From Kordiimonas aestuarii (GTDB taxonomy: Bacteria; Pseudomonadota; Alphaproteobacteria; Sphingomonadales; Kordiimonadaceae): DNA of 64,000 bases. The stretch is from NCBI RefSeq assembly GCF_025574465.1, contig NZ_JAOBPP010000020.1, positions 600,549 to 664,548 of the forward strand. The letters run 5' to 3'. The notes below the pieces were generated by a model. The model did no database searches. It had not been told where the DNA came from and saw nothing but the letters and a program-made list of their open reading frames with translations. The position numbers were made by a program, and so were the translations under genes. Below are positions 9,634-17,954 of the stretch, one piece after another (the stretch's first letter is position 1; every line of letters starts with the position of its first letter).

Positions 9634-9654
9634 TAGGATGAAATCAGTTTGAAA

Positions 9655-9690
9655 AAAGGCGGCGGGGCCATAGCTTCGCCGCCTTTTTAT
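9655..9690 (+). terminator. rne terminator
   Basis: GGCGGCG (9658-9664) pairs with CGCCGCC (9677-9683), then five Ts. Confidence 0.85.
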
Positions 9691-9741
9691 ATAAAAATGT
9701 CCCGCACTGGGGTGTTGCACAGCCTTGTCAATCATTGTTCA

Positions 9742-9770
9742 TTGACGATTAAGGCCTCGCGCCCTAGCGT
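9742..9770 (+). promoter_or_regulatory. possible sigma-70 promoter for the M48 peptidase gene
   Basis: TTGACG (9742-9747), 17 bases, TAGCGT (9765-9770). It is correctly placed 25 bases before the start codon, but the -10 is a weak match. Confidence 0.35.
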
Positions 9771-9794
9771 TCGAACGAGCATTGGAGAGATATT

Positions 9795-11213
9795 TTGCGC
9801 GTGACATGTAAACAGATTCTGGCCTCGGTTCTTATGTTACTTATCCTGCCGTTCTCTGCGGCACGGGCACAGTCAATCCTGCGGGATGCAGAGACAGAAG
9901 CCTTTCTGCATGAGGTCTCGGATCCGATTTTTATCGCCGCTGGCCTTAACCCAAAGTCAGTGCACCTTTATCTTTTGCATGACAATTCCATCAACGCTTT
10001 TGTCACGGGTGGTCAAAATATCTTCATCCACTCGGGGCTTATTCTCGCCGCTAATGACGTAAACGAGTTTCTGGGCGTCATGGCCCACGAGACATGCCAT
10101 ATCGCCTGTGGCCACAGGGTAAGAACCGCTGACGCTGCCGGTATCGCCGGCACCACCTCCATTCTTTCGATGGTGCTTGGTGCCGCGGCGATCCTTGCTG
10201 GCGGCGCGGATGCCGGTATGGGGATCATGATGGCGGGCCAGTCAATGGCTCAGGGGCAATTTCTGGCCTACAGCCGAGGGCAGGAAAGTGAGGCCGACCT
10301 CGCCGGCGCCAAATACCTGGAGAAGGCGCATATTCCCGGCGAAGGCATGATCGCTTTTTTCGAAAAACTGCGTGATCAGGAAATCCTGGCGCAGGTTCGC
10401 CAGGACCCATATGTCCGCAGCCACCCCCTAAACCGCACCCGAATCATGCAACTTCAGGAAGCTGTCGAGACAAGCCCTTATGCCGGGCAGGCCCCCGATC
10501 CGGTAATGAACGAGAAGTTCAACCGGCTAAAGGCAAAGCTCGAGGGGTATCTCTTCGAGCCGCGTCGGACGCTCAGGGATTATCCGTTGACAGACACAAG
10601 TGCATCCGGCCGGTATGCCCGGGTCTATGCCTACCATAAGGCGCTGGAATGGGATGCCGCGCTCAAGGAAGCCGATGCGTTGATTGAGATGGAACCCAAC
10701 AATCCGTATTTTTATGAAATCAAGGGGCAGATCCTTTTTGAGAACGGCCATGTCGACCAAAGCCTGCCCGTATTCAAGAAAGCGGTAGCTCTCGCGCCTA
10801 AAGAACCGCTGATATCTACGGCGCTTGGTCAGGCCATGGTATCGACAGAGGACGATACCCTAATGGCACAGGCCATTCCAATTCTCGAAGACGCGACCCG
10901 GCAGGACCGGGGCAACAGCTTTGCATGGTTCAATCTCGCCAAGGCATATGCTTGGGTTGGGCGGGAGGCGGACGCAAGTCTGGCCACCGCTGAGCGCTTC
11001 TATTCCGCAGGCGCCCCGATGCAGGCAGTCATGCATGCACAGCGCGCCATGCAAGCCTTCGACGAAGGCACGCCGGAATGGCTTCGGGCACAGGATATTC
11101 TTTATGTCTCGGAAGAAGCCGCTGAAAAAATGCGTAAATATCAGGAAAAGCGCCGCCGCGAGCAAGATCGTCGGCGGTTTGAGGGCGCAGCCTTCTACGG
11201 TAGCCCTTCTTAA
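9795..11213 (+). CDS. periplasmic M48 metalloprotease with TPR domain (BepA-like)
   Basis: Secreted zinc protease of the M48 family, resembling BepA/YfgC, which checks assembly of outer membrane proteins and LptD. A signal peptide ends near AARA (about residue 25). The zinc site HETCH is at 98-102, with the third ligand Glu in the ESEAD motif near 160. The second half (about 290-440) is TPR-like (ALEWDAALKEADALIEMEPN and following). The start is TTG 9795, five bases after GGAGAGA; an in-frame GTG at 9801 is the alternative. The 472-residue length fits BepA. The DsbA-family gene starts 31 bases downstream, so disulfide formation and envelope proteolysis appear co-expressed; BepA's known link with LptD disulfide maturation makes this pairing meaningful. 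Confidence 0.88.
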   Translation: MRVTCKQILASVLMLLILPFSAARAQSILRDAETEAFLHEVSDPIFIAAGLNPKSVHLYLLHDNSINAFVTGGQNIFIHSGLILAANDVNEFLGVMAHETCHIACGHRVRTADAAGIAGTTSILSMVLGAAAILAGGADAGMGIMMAGQSMAQGQFLAYSRGQESEADLAGAKYLEKAHIPGEGMIAFFEKLRDQEILAQVRQDPYVRSHPLNRTRIMQLQEAVETSPYAGQAPDPVMNEKFNRLKAKLEGYLFEPRRTLRDYPLTDTSASGRYARVYAYHKALEWDAALKEADALIEMEPNNPYFYEIKGQILFENGHVDQSLPVFKKAVALAPKEPLISTALGQAMVSTEDDTLMAQAIPILEDATRQDRGNSFAWFNLAKAYAWVGREADASLATAERFYSAGAPMQAVMHAQRAMQAFDEGTPEWLRAQDILYVSEEAAEKMRKYQEKRRREQDRRRFEGAAFYGSPS

Positions 11214-11244
11214 AGACGTCTAAAAACAGAAAGACACATACCCT

Positions 11245-11997
11245 ATGGTCAAAAAACTGATTCTTGCGGCTGCATTGACCGCGACTGCTTCCCCTGCCCT
11301 TATGGCACAGCCTCAGGATATCGACCCGGTTGAACGTAAAAAAATTGAATCGGTGGTGCAGGACTATCTGATGGAACATCCTGAGGTCATCATGCAGGCA
11401 GTGGGGGAGTTGCAACGCAGGCAAACCCTTGCCCAAATGCTGCCCGCCATCGAGATGTACCGCAGCTACCTCGAGGAAGATGCTGGCGCAGCCGTGCTCG
11501 GCAACCCCAACGGTGATGTAACAATTGTCGAGTTTTTCGACTACCGCTGTGGTTATTGCCGCCGCCATTTCCCTGATGTCATGAAACTTGTTGAGGGCGA
11601 TGGCAATATTCGCCTGTTGCCCAAACAATTTCCTATTCTCGACAGCCCGGATGCCAAACCTTTGTCTCTGCTCACTGCCAAAGCTGCCCTCGCGGCCCAA
11701 AAACAAGGCAAGTTTGCCGCGTTTCACAAGGCAATGATGACGTCCGGCGCACAGGTAACGGAAGAATCAATCTATCAGGTTGCCTCAAGCGTTGGTCTTG
11801 ATGTAGCCATGCTGAAGGCCGACATGGCGGACAAGCTAATTGAAAAACGAATCAAAAACACGCTCGCCATCGGACAGGACATCGGGTTCTCGGGCACACC
11901 GGGTTATATAATTGGCAAGGATGTTGTCCTTGGTGCCGAGGGCTATGGTCGGCTCAAGCAAGCGGTCGATCGCGCGCGGGCTGAGATGGGTAAATAA
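11245..11997 (+). CDS. DsbA-family thiol:disulfide interchange protein
   Basis: Periplasmic thioredoxin-fold oxidoreductase. Signal peptide to about residue 21 (ASPALMA), then a helical N-terminal region (about 28-80, VERKKIESVVQDYLMEHPEV) of the ScsC/Com1 type that can mediate oligomerisation, then the thioredoxin fold with active site C102-G-Y-C105 and the cis-proline loop (GFSGTPGYIIG). This N-terminal arrangement is more like ScsC-type isomerases than classic DsbA. 250 residues. It follows the M48 protease gene closely and ends at a strong terminator. Confidence 0.88.
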   Translation: MVKKLILAAALTATASPALMAQPQDIDPVERKKIESVVQDYLMEHPEVIMQAVGELQRRQTLAQMLPAIEMYRSYLEEDAGAAVLGNPNGDVTIVEFFDYRCGYCRRHFPDVMKLVEGDGNIRLLPKQFPILDSPDAKPLSLLTAKAALAAQKQGKFAAFHKAMMTSGAQVTEESIYQVASSVGLDVAMLKADMADKLIEKRIKNTLAIGQDIGFSGTPGYIIGKDVVLGAEGYGRLKQAVDRARAEMGK

Positions 11998-12020
11998 GGT
12001 CTCCGTGCGAACACCCAAAG

Positions 12021-12050
12021 AAAAGGCCGCTTGAGGCGGCCTTTTTTTGT
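12021..12050. terminator. bidirectional terminator between dsbA-like gene and thiSG
   Basis: GGCCGC (12025-12030) and GCGGCC (12036-12041) with TTTTTTT on the right and an A-rich left flank; it sits between converging genes. Confidence 0.85.
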
Positions 12051-12052
12051 AT

Positions 12053-13042
12053 CTAGATCAAGCCTGACAATGGTGAACTCGGGTCTGCATACCGTTTTTT
12101 CGGCATACGCCCGGCAAGATAGGCCAGCCTGCCGCCTTCGACAGCCAGCTTCATGGCCCGCGCCATTTCCACCGGCTTTCTAGCTTCCGCGATCGCCGTG
12201 TTCATCAACACACCGTCACAGCCAAGTTCCATCGCGACAGCGGCATCAGACGCCGTGCCAACGCCAGCGTCGACAAGGACAGGCACCTTAGCCTGCTCAA
12301 TCATCAGACGAATTTGCACCGGATTTTGGATACCAAGCCCAGAGCCAATCGGGGCGCCAAGCGGCATGATCGCAACACACCCCATATCCTCCAGCCGCTT
12401 GGCGGCTATCGGATCATCGGAACAGTATACCATGACCTTGAACCCATCCTTGATCAGCGCTTCTGCCGCCGGGAAAGTTTCCATCATATTGGGATAAAGG
12501 GTTTTCTGGTCACCCAGCACTTCAAGCTTCACAAGATCCCAGCCCCCGGCTTCACGCGCCAGCCTGAGCGTACGCACCGCACTGTCGGCGTCAAAACAGC
12601 CTGCGGTGTTTGGTAGGTACGTAATTTTCCTGGGGTCAAGATAATCGACCAGCATCGGCTGGTTTGGGTCAGACACATTCACCCGGCGCACCGCAACCGT
12701 CACGATTTCAGCGCCAGATGCTTCTACAGCCTGCGCCGTTTCCTCAAAATCCTTGTATTTGCCGGTTCCCACGATCAGGCGGGAGCTATATTTTTTCCCC
12801 GCTAGAGTCCATGTATCTGTCGAGTTTGTCACGTCGGTGTTTCCTCCGCCGATAAAATGTACGATTTCCAGTTGGTCGCCGCTCTCAAGCGTGACGTCGC
12901 CATAGGTGGACTTGGGTACGATCTCGCGGTTTCGCTCAACAGCAACCTTTGCCGGGTTAATGCCGGTGCCCTCAAGAAAAGCGGTAAGCGAAAGGCCTTC
13001 ATCAAGCCTTTTTTTGTCGCCATTTACGGTAACACTGATCAC
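12053..13042 (-). CDS. thiG: ThiS-ThiG fusion: sulfur carrier and thiazole synthase
   Basis: The first 67 residues are ThiS (ubiquitin fold, ending VHFIGGG); the rest, from about 75, is ThiG, the TIM-barrel enzyme that builds the thiazole phosphate of thiamine. ThiG landmarks: [17 protein letters not shown] (Schiff-base lysine region), [13 protein letters not shown] and [10 protein letters not shown]. The start is taken as GTG 13042, ten bases after GAGGA; the open frame extends 28 codons further, but that extension does not look like ThiS. Fused thiS-thiG genes are known in alphaproteobacteria, yet ThiS needs a free Gly-Gly C-terminus to accept sulfur; see findings. It is divergent from aroQ; no other thiamine gene is in view. 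Confidence 0.9.
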   Translation of the reverse strand: MISVTVNGDKKRLDEGLSLTAFLEGTGINPAKVAVERNREIVPKSTYGDVTLESGDQLEIVHFIGGGNTDVTNSTDTWTLAGKKYSSRLIVGTGKYKDFEETAQAVEASGAEIVTVAVRRVNVSDPNQPMLVDYLDPRKITYLPNTAGCFDADSAVRTLRLAREAGGWDLVKLEVLGDQKTLYPNMMETFPAAEALIKDGFKVMVYCSDDPIAAKRLEDMGCVAIMPLGAPIGSGLGIQNPVQIRLMIEQAKVPVLVDAGVGTASDAAVAMELGCDGVLMNTAIAEARKPVEMARAMKLAVEGGRLAYLAGRMPKKRYADPSSPLSGLI

Positions 13043-13184
13043 GATACGCCTGTCCTCTTGTGCAACTGTGGCACTGGTCGTGTGATTTTCCGCGAAGAAA
13101 CTTGTTCTTGCGGCTTTGCATGCCATGCATATGGCATTATACAGGGGGCATCAAGCGATCTGTCGAAACATTGGATCCGAATTT

Positions 13185-13637
13185 ATGAGTGCAAGCATGC
13201 CGACAATGATCATGGTCCTGAACGGACCGAATCTCAATCTGCTCGGCAGCCGGGAGCCAGAGACATACGGCACCCTCACCCTTCCAGAGATTGGCAGCAT
13301 GAGCAAAGACCATGCTGCCAAGCTGGGGTTCGATATCGATTTTCGCCAAAGCAACCATGAAGGTACGCTTGTGGACTGGATTCAGGAAGGTGGCGACAGT
13401 GCACACGGCATTATATTAAATGCTGGCGCCTACACCCACACTTCCATTGCGATCCGGGACGCAATCGCTGCAATTAAAACACCCGTTATTGAAGTGCATC
13501 TATCCAACGTATTCGCGCGGGAGGCATTCCGTCATCACTCTTGTATCTCCGAGGTATCGGAAGGGGTGATATGCGGTTTTGGCGCCACAGGATATGTGCT
13601 TGCGATTGACGCGATAGCGAGTATGCTGCGCGCCTGA
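13185..13637 (+). CDS. aroQ: 3-dehydroquinate dehydratase, type II
   Basis: Dodecameric type II dehydroquinase of the shikimate pathway. Visible motifs: LNGPNLNLLGSREP (active-site region with Arg, then Tyr in ETYG), QSNHEG, IILNAGAYTHTSIAIRDA and EVHLSNVFAREAFRHHS (catalytic His and Arg). ATG 13185 gives 150 residues, the family norm; ATG 13197 is also possible, and neither has a clear ribosome binding site. It heads a run aroQ-accB-accC-aat; aroQ before accBC is a common bacterial arrangement. Confidence 0.92.
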   Translation: MSASMPTMIMVLNGPNLNLLGSREPETYGTLTLPEIGSMSKDHAAKLGFDIDFRQSNHEGTLVDWIQEGGDSAHGIILNAGAYTHTSIAIRDAIAAIKTPVIEVHLSNVFAREAFRHHSCISEVSEGVICGFGATGYVLAIDAIASMLRA

Positions 13638-13667
13638 TAACGTTAGAGGGGTTAAGGGCCTTATTAC

Positions 13668-14141
13668 ATGTCTAAAATCAAAGATTATAAAGAACTTATC
13701 CGTGAACTTGCCGAGCTTCTCGACAAATCCACCCTATCGGAAATCGAAGTTGAAGAAGAAGATTTCCGCATCCGTGTTGCCCGTGAAGTGCCGAGCAACG
13801 TCAATTACACATCCGCAGCCCCTGCTGTAGCGCATGCAGCGGCACCGGTGGCCGCAGCGCCAGCCGCTGCAGCGCCCGCGCCGGTCGCCGCCAACCCGGC
13901 AGACCACCCCGGGGCTGTCCCCGCACCGATGGTCGGTACGGCTTATACCGCGCCAACACCAGGCGCTGATCCCTTCATTCAGGTGGGTGATACCGTCAAG
14001 GAAGGCGACACGCTTCTGATTATCGAAGCCATGAAGGTTATGAACCAGATCGCGGCACCCAAATCCGGCAAGGTGAAAGAGATTTTCTTCGCCGATGCAC
14101 AGCCGGTCGAATTTGGTGAAACCCTCTGCATCATCGAATAG
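13668..14141 (+). CDS. accB: acetyl-CoA carboxylase biotin carboxyl carrier protein
   Basis: Carries biotin for acetyl-CoA carboxylase, the first committed step of fatty acid synthesis. 157 residues: an N-terminal helical part (1-45), an Ala/Pro linker (about 48-85) and the biotinyl domain, with Lys123 in the EAMKVMN motif as the biotinylation site. The protruding thumb typical of BCCP ([18 protein letters not shown]) is present. accC starts 12 bases downstream. Confidence 0.97.
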   Translation: MSKIKDYKELIRELAELLDKSTLSEIEVEEEDFRIRVAREVPSNVNYTSAAPAVAHAAAPVAAAPAAAAPAPVAANPADHPGAVPAPMVGTAYTAPTPGADPFIQVGDTVKEGDTLLIIEAMKVMNQIAAPKSGKVKEIFFADAQPVEFGETLCIIE

Positions 14142-14153
14142 GGGCAGCACCAA

Positions 14154-15503
14154 ATGTTTGAAAAAGTCCTTATCGCCAACCGCGGTGAAATCGCACTGAG
14201 AATTCACCGCGCCTGTCATGAGATGGGTATCAAGACGGTTGCTGTCCATTCCACGGCCGATAGCGAAGCCATGCACGTGCGTCTTGCGGATGAAAGCGTC
14301 TGCATTGGACCACCATCTTCCGGCCAGAGTTACCTCAACATACCGGCAATCATTTCAGCGGCCGAGATCACCGGGGCGAATGCCATTCATCCGGGCTACG
14401 GATTCCTGTCTGAGAACGCCCGTTTCGCCGAGATCGTCGGCGAACACGAAATTGCGTTTATCGGTCCGTCGCCCGAACATATCCGCATGATGGGGGACAA
14501 GATCACCGCCAAGGAAACGGTGAAAAAACTGGGTATTCCAGTGGTTCCTGGCTCCGCAGGCGGCATCACCGAAGATGACGAGGCCAAACGGGTTTGCGCG
14601 GAAATCGGCTATCCTGTCATCATCAAGGCCTCGGCCGGCGGTGGCGGGCGCGGCATGCAGATTGTACGAAATGCCGACGAGCTTTCCCGCAAGTTGCAAA
14701 CGTGCCGCACCGAAGCCAAGGCGGCCTTCGGCGACGATGCAGTTTATATCGAAAAATTCCTGCAGAAACCGCGTCACATCGAGTTTCAGATTATTGGTGA
14801 CGGTCACGGCAACTGTATTCACCTTGGTGAACGGGATTGCTCACTGCAGCGCCGTCACCAGAAGGTGCTTGAAGAAGCCCCCTCGCCCGTGATCGATAGT
14901 GAAACGCGCGAGCGAATGGGCGGCATTGTCGCCAAAGCCATGGCCAACTTTGGCTATTGTGGCGCTGGCACGATTGAGTTTTTGTATGAGGACGGTGAAT
15001 TCTACTTCATTGAGATGAACACCCGCCTGCAGGTGGAGCATCCTGTCACCGAAATGATCACCGGTATTGATATTGTGCGCGAGCAGATCCGCGTTGCCTC
15101 CGGGGAAAAGCTCTCCTACACGCAGGACATGGTGCGTTTCTTCGGACATGCTATCGAATGCCGCGTAAACGCCGAGCATCCGTTCACATTTGTGCCAAAC
15201 CCAGGCGATGTTACCCAGTATCACCCACCAGGCGGCCTGAATGTACGCTGCGACAGTGCGGTCTATTCTGGATATCGGATTCCGCCCTACTACGACAGCA
15301 TGATTGCCAAGCTGATCGTCTCCGGTTACACGCGCGAAGGCTGTCTGCTACGGCTTCGGCGCTCGCTGGAGGAATATGTGATTGACGGCATCGTTACCAC
15401 GATTCCCCTGCACCAGGCATTGATGGATGATGAGGAATTCAAGGCCGGAGCCTATGATATTCACTGGCTTGAAAAATTCCTTGAGAAACGTAAAGCCGAA
15501 TAA
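14154..15503 (+). CDS. accC: acetyl-CoA carboxylase biotin carboxylase subunit
   Basis: ATP-grasp enzyme that carboxylates the biotin on AccB. 449 residues, family length. N-terminal [19 protein letters not shown]-grasp lid glycine loop [10 protein letters not shown] (about 160-170), metal-binding [15 protein letters not shown] (about 280-294), catalytic [10 protein letters not shown], and a C-terminal biotin carboxylase domain. It is co-transcribed with accB; aat starts only 15 bases after its stop. Confidence 0.97.
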   Translation: MFEKVLIANRGEIALRIHRACHEMGIKTVAVHSTADSEAMHVRLADESVCIGPPSSGQSYLNIPAIISAAEITGANAIHPGYGFLSENARFAEIVGEHEIAFIGPSPEHIRMMGDKITAKETVKKLGIPVVPGSAGGITEDDEAKRVCAEIGYPVIIKASAGGGGRGMQIVRNADELSRKLQTCRTEAKAAFGDDAVYIEKFLQKPRHIEFQIIGDGHGNCIHLGERDCSLQRRHQKVLEEAPSPVIDSETRERMGGIVAKAMANFGYCGAGTIEFLYEDGEFYFIEMNTRLQVEHPVTEMITGIDIVREQIRVASGEKLSYTQDMVRFFGHAIECRVNAEHPFTFVPNPGDVTQYHPPGGLNVRCDSAVYSGYRIPPYYDSMIAKLIVSGYTREGCLLRLRRSLEEYVIDGIVTTIPLHQALMDDEEFKAGAYDIHWLEKFLEKRKAE

Positions 15504-15518
15504 TGTAAATTGGGGGCT

Positions 15519-16178
15519 ATGCCACACGACAGTATATCCCCCAATCTTCTCCTGCAGGCCTATTCGGCCGGTGTTTTCCCCATGGCCGATGGCCGCGCTG
15601 ATGATGAGCTTTTCTGGGTAGACCCGGAAGAGCGCGGTATTATCCCGCTCGATAACTTTCATGTGTCGCAGTCACTGGCAAAAAAAATTCGTAAAAATCC
15701 GTTTGAGGTCCGCGTGGACACGGCATTCCGGGATGTGGTCCGTGCCTGTTCCAAACCTGCGCGGGGCCGTGAAACAACCTGGATCAGCGAACGCATCGAA
15801 GCACTATATGCCGAGTTACACAGTAAAAGCTTCGCGCATTCAGTTGAGTGCTGGCAGGACGGTGATCTGGTTGGCGGTCTGTATGGAGTTTCTCTCGCCG
15901 GCGCATTTTTTGGCGAAAGCATGTTTCACACCGTCACCGACGCCAGCAAGGTCGCGCTTGCCTATCTGGTGGCGCGTCTGCGGGTCGGAGGGTATAGCCT
16001 GCTCGACACCCAGTTCTCCACAAGCCATCTTGCGCAATTTGGCACGATAGAGATACCGCGAGTGGAATATCACGCCCGCTTGCGTGCTGCCCTAGGCCTG
16101 CATTTAGCCAACTTTCAGCGGCTGCCGTCTTTGCTCACGGGGGATGACATCTTGCAGTTGATCACCCAGACATCGTAA
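15519..16178 (+). CDS. aat: leucyl/phenylalanyl-tRNA--protein transferase
   Basis: Adds Leu or Phe to proteins with N-terminal Lys/Arg, marking them for ClpS/ClpAP (N-degron pathway). Motifs: LLLQAYSAGVFPMADGR, FWVDPEERGIIPLD, SVECWQDGDLVGGLYGV, FFGESMF and LDTQFSTSHLAQFG, all characteristic. Start ATG 15519 has GGGGG just upstream; an in-frame TTG at 15510 is not needed. 219 residues. Its last 64 bases overlap the tail of the DUF2155 gene on the other strand. Confidence 0.95.
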   Translation: MPHDSISPNLLLQAYSAGVFPMADGRADDELFWVDPEERGIIPLDNFHVSQSLAKKIRKNPFEVRVDTAFRDVVRACSKPARGRETTWISERIEALYAELHSKSFAHSVECWQDGDLVGGLYGVSLAGAFFGESMFHTVTDASKVALAYLVARLRVGGYSLLDTQFSTSHLAQFGTIEIPRVEYHARLRAALGLHLANFQRLPSLLTGDDILQLITQTS

Positions 16179-16573
16179 ACTGGGTGCTCCAGCGCATTGA
16201 GCGCCGGGCTTGACGCCACCATCCAGCCTTCAAATACGCGTTCACGCACGTCATGCCGTTTAATGTCGTCAATCTCGAGATATGCAAAGGTCTCGGGTGG
16301 CTCGATAGGCGGGCGAGTTCGGCAATAGCGAGCCTTCAGGGCAAGGGTACCAAAATGCCCCTCCTCGCCTATAGGCAGCTCGATCTCCGTAATCCGGGCG
16401 GTGATTTTATCAAGTGCCCGCAAAACCACAACATTATGCGAGGTATTTTGATCCGCGCTCGCATCGGCTTCAAGGTCCTGCTGTGCGAATGCGGCCGGCC
16501 CCAGAGCGACCACGACAAAACACAGGATATGAGCGAAAAAACTATTCCGGTTTCTTGGCATCGGAATCGCCAT
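16115..16573 (-). CDS. DUF2155 domain protein, secreted
   Basis: Function unknown; the DUF2155 family is largely alphaproteobacterial. After a hydrophobic signal sequence (FFAHILCFVVVALGPAAFA) comes the conserved core: LRALDKITARI, the cysteine in ARYCRTRP, FEGWMVASSPALNALEHPV and YDVWVINC, the family signature. The start is ambiguous (ATG 16597, 16573 or 16561); 16573 is a compromise. All lie inside the end of mlaD, so translation is probably coupled. The order NDUFA12-MlaD-DUF2155 recurs in alphaproteobacteria, suggesting an envelope role. The 3' end overlaps aat tail to tail. Confidence 0.85.
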   Translation of the reverse strand: MAIPMPRNRNSFFAHILCFVVVALGPAAFAQQDLEADASADQNTSHNVVVLRALDKITARITEIELPIGEEGHFGTLALKARYCRTRPPIEPPETFAYLEIDDIKRHDVRERVFEGWMVASSPALNALEHPVYDVWVINCKMSSPVSKDGSR

Positions 16574-17000
16574 ACATGAACTTGCCGATGAGGCCAATCA
16601 GGTCAACGGCGTCCTGCGTTTCAGAAATCTCGTCACCCGGTTCAAGGTTTTCTAGTGACCCGCCGGGGCGCAGGCTCAGGTATGTGCCGCCCAGCAGCCC
16701 TTCAGATGTAATTGCCGCAGCGGTATCAAGCGGCAGTTTCACATGCTCGGCGACCGAGAAATGCACAATCGCTTGATAGGTCTTCGGGTCCAGTTCGCTA
16801 TTCACAATGGAACCGACCTTGATGCCGGAGAGGCGCACATCTGCGCCAACACCCAATCCATCTATGCGGTCAAAGCGGGCTTGGAGGGTATAGCCGCTTG
16901 AAACAGCACCGTCCGTCCGTTCGTAAGCGAAGACAAGGAACCAGCCAGCTATCACAAGGACAAGCGCGCCAATCAGACTTTCAACCAAATTACTCGACAT
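16542..17000 (-). CDS. mlaD: MlaD family substrate-binding lipid transport protein
   Basis: Inner-membrane anchored MCE-domain protein of the Mla system, which moves phospholipids across the envelope. One N-terminal membrane segment (LIGALVLVIAGWFLVFAY, about 8-25), then an MCE domain (about 38-118: YTLQARFDRIDGLGVGADVR, ITSEGLLGGTYLSLRPGG). 152 residues. Its partners mlaE/mlaF are not nearby, so they must be elsewhere. It overlaps the following DUF2155 gene by about 30 bases. Confidence 0.9.
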   Translation of the reverse strand: MSSNLVESLIGALVLVIAGWFLVFAYERTDGAVSSGYTLQARFDRIDGLGVGADVRLSGIKVGSIVNSELDPKTYQAIVHFSVAEHVKLPLDTAAAITSEGLLGGTYLSLRPGGSLENLEPGDEISETQDAVDLIGLIGKFMYGDSDAKKPE

Positions 17001-17047
17001 AAATATCTTCCGTAATCGCTATCCGCCTGACACTGACCAGGGGCGTC

Positions 17048-17446
17048 TTATGGACGCCAGGGCTCATAGTCAGATGCTGTAGCGGCCCGTTCACCAACGG
17101 CACCCAGCGCGCCTTGCGGAAAATAAGCTTCAGCGGAACCGGTTTTGTTCGGCTGGTGCTCTTTTTCCCATTCTTTTTTCACAAGCGGTGCTTCCGACGG
17201 CGGATTTTTCATTGTGTAATGAAGCCAGCCATGCCAATCCGCCGAAACACGCGACGCTTCCACCGGGCCATTCTTGTATATGACCCAGCGCTTGCGGCCG
17301 TTCTTTTCCTTATAGTAAACGTTGCCCAGCTCGTCCTCGCCAACTTTTACGCCCTTGCGGTGCGTAAACAAAAGCGTGCCAAACGTGGCGCTGTTCCACC
17401 ATGTAAAGATGGGAGAGGAAAAGAGTTTCGAAACCAAACCAGCCAT
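17048..17446 (-). CDS. NADH:ubiquinone oxidoreductase accessory subunit, NDUFA12 family
   Basis: Homologue of mitochondrial B17.2, an accessory subunit of complex I in alphaproteobacteria and mitochondria. The family pattern is clear: FTWWNSATFGTLLFTHRKG, VGEDELGNVYYKEKNGRKRW, ADWHGWLHY, PSEAPLVKKEWEKEH and the C-terminal SDYEPWRP. 132 residues. It heads the minus-strand set with mlaD and DUF2155. It strongly supports an alphaproteobacterial origin. Confidence 0.93.
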   Translation of the reverse strand: MAGLVSKLFSSPIFTWWNSATFGTLLFTHRKGVKVGEDELGNVYYKEKNGRKRWVIYKNGPVEASRVSADWHGWLHYTMKNPPSEAPLVKKEWEKEHQPNKTGSAEAYFPQGALGAVGERAATASDYEPWRP

Positions 17447-17723
17447 AGCGAATTTCCATACTTACTCGGTCAATTTCGGCTCGTGTAGCACGTTTGTTGC
17501 GAGAGGAAAAGCAACAAGCTCCCCCCTGCGGCATTTAGTGTGCCAGATCCGTGTCAGGTCCGGGTGCCAGTTTACAGCAAAACCGAGTCGCCAACAGCGC
17601 CAGGCTCCTCCGCTTGATGCGATCATTTTTAGGCAAGCTTTATGGACAGATTAAGGCAAAAGCGCCGACTCACGGCTATGCCATGAGTCGAGCAGGTGCC
17701 GCTTGTGCCTCTTGTCCTGTCAA

Positions 17724-17739
17724 TCACAATATATAGAAA
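17724..17739. promoter_or_regulatory. NrdR box 1 (imperfect)
   Basis: TCACAATATATAGAAA resembles the NrdR consensus acaCwAtATaTwGtgt in its left half and centre. It lies 73 bases upstream of box 2, close to seven helical turns. Confidence 0.5.
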
Positions 17740-17796
17740 ATTAGGCTTGTGGCCGACGTCTTTTCACCCCTAAACTTGTGGCCAACAAGGGCCAAC

Positions 17797-17812
17797 CCAC
17801 AACATATTGTGG
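17797..17812. promoter_or_regulatory. NrdR box 2
   Basis: CCACAACATATTGTGG, a near-perfect palindrome (extends to 17796-17813) matching the NrdR box pattern upstream of a ribonucleotide reductase gene. Confidence 0.7.
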
Positions 17813-17954
17813 GCGAAGACAGCGGCATATCATGAATGAGATGGGCTAGAACCAGCGCAAGCCGGGCACATCTTATATGCATGGGCCGCTTTCCTTTTGG
17901 CTGAAACAGGGTGCCGGACACCCTGAAGACCGAAAATTCGGGGGAAACAAATAC

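Larger units (their letters stand above)
17447..17954. other. 508-base regulatory intergenic region between NDUFA12 and nrdJ
   Basis: No convincing gene. It holds two NrdR-like boxes (17724-17739 and 17797-17812), a near-repeat of the element CTTGTGGCC at about 17746 and 17776, a hairpin GGGTG/CACCC at about 17909-17923, and CCGAAAATTCGG just before the nrdJ ribosome binding site GGGGGAA. Confidence 0.6.

Noticed and set aside
17820..17954. Cobalamin riboswitch upstream of nrdJ
   Set aside because: The region has a GGGTG/CACCC hairpin but lacks a convincing B12 box and the conserved core; NrdR-like boxes explain regulation better.
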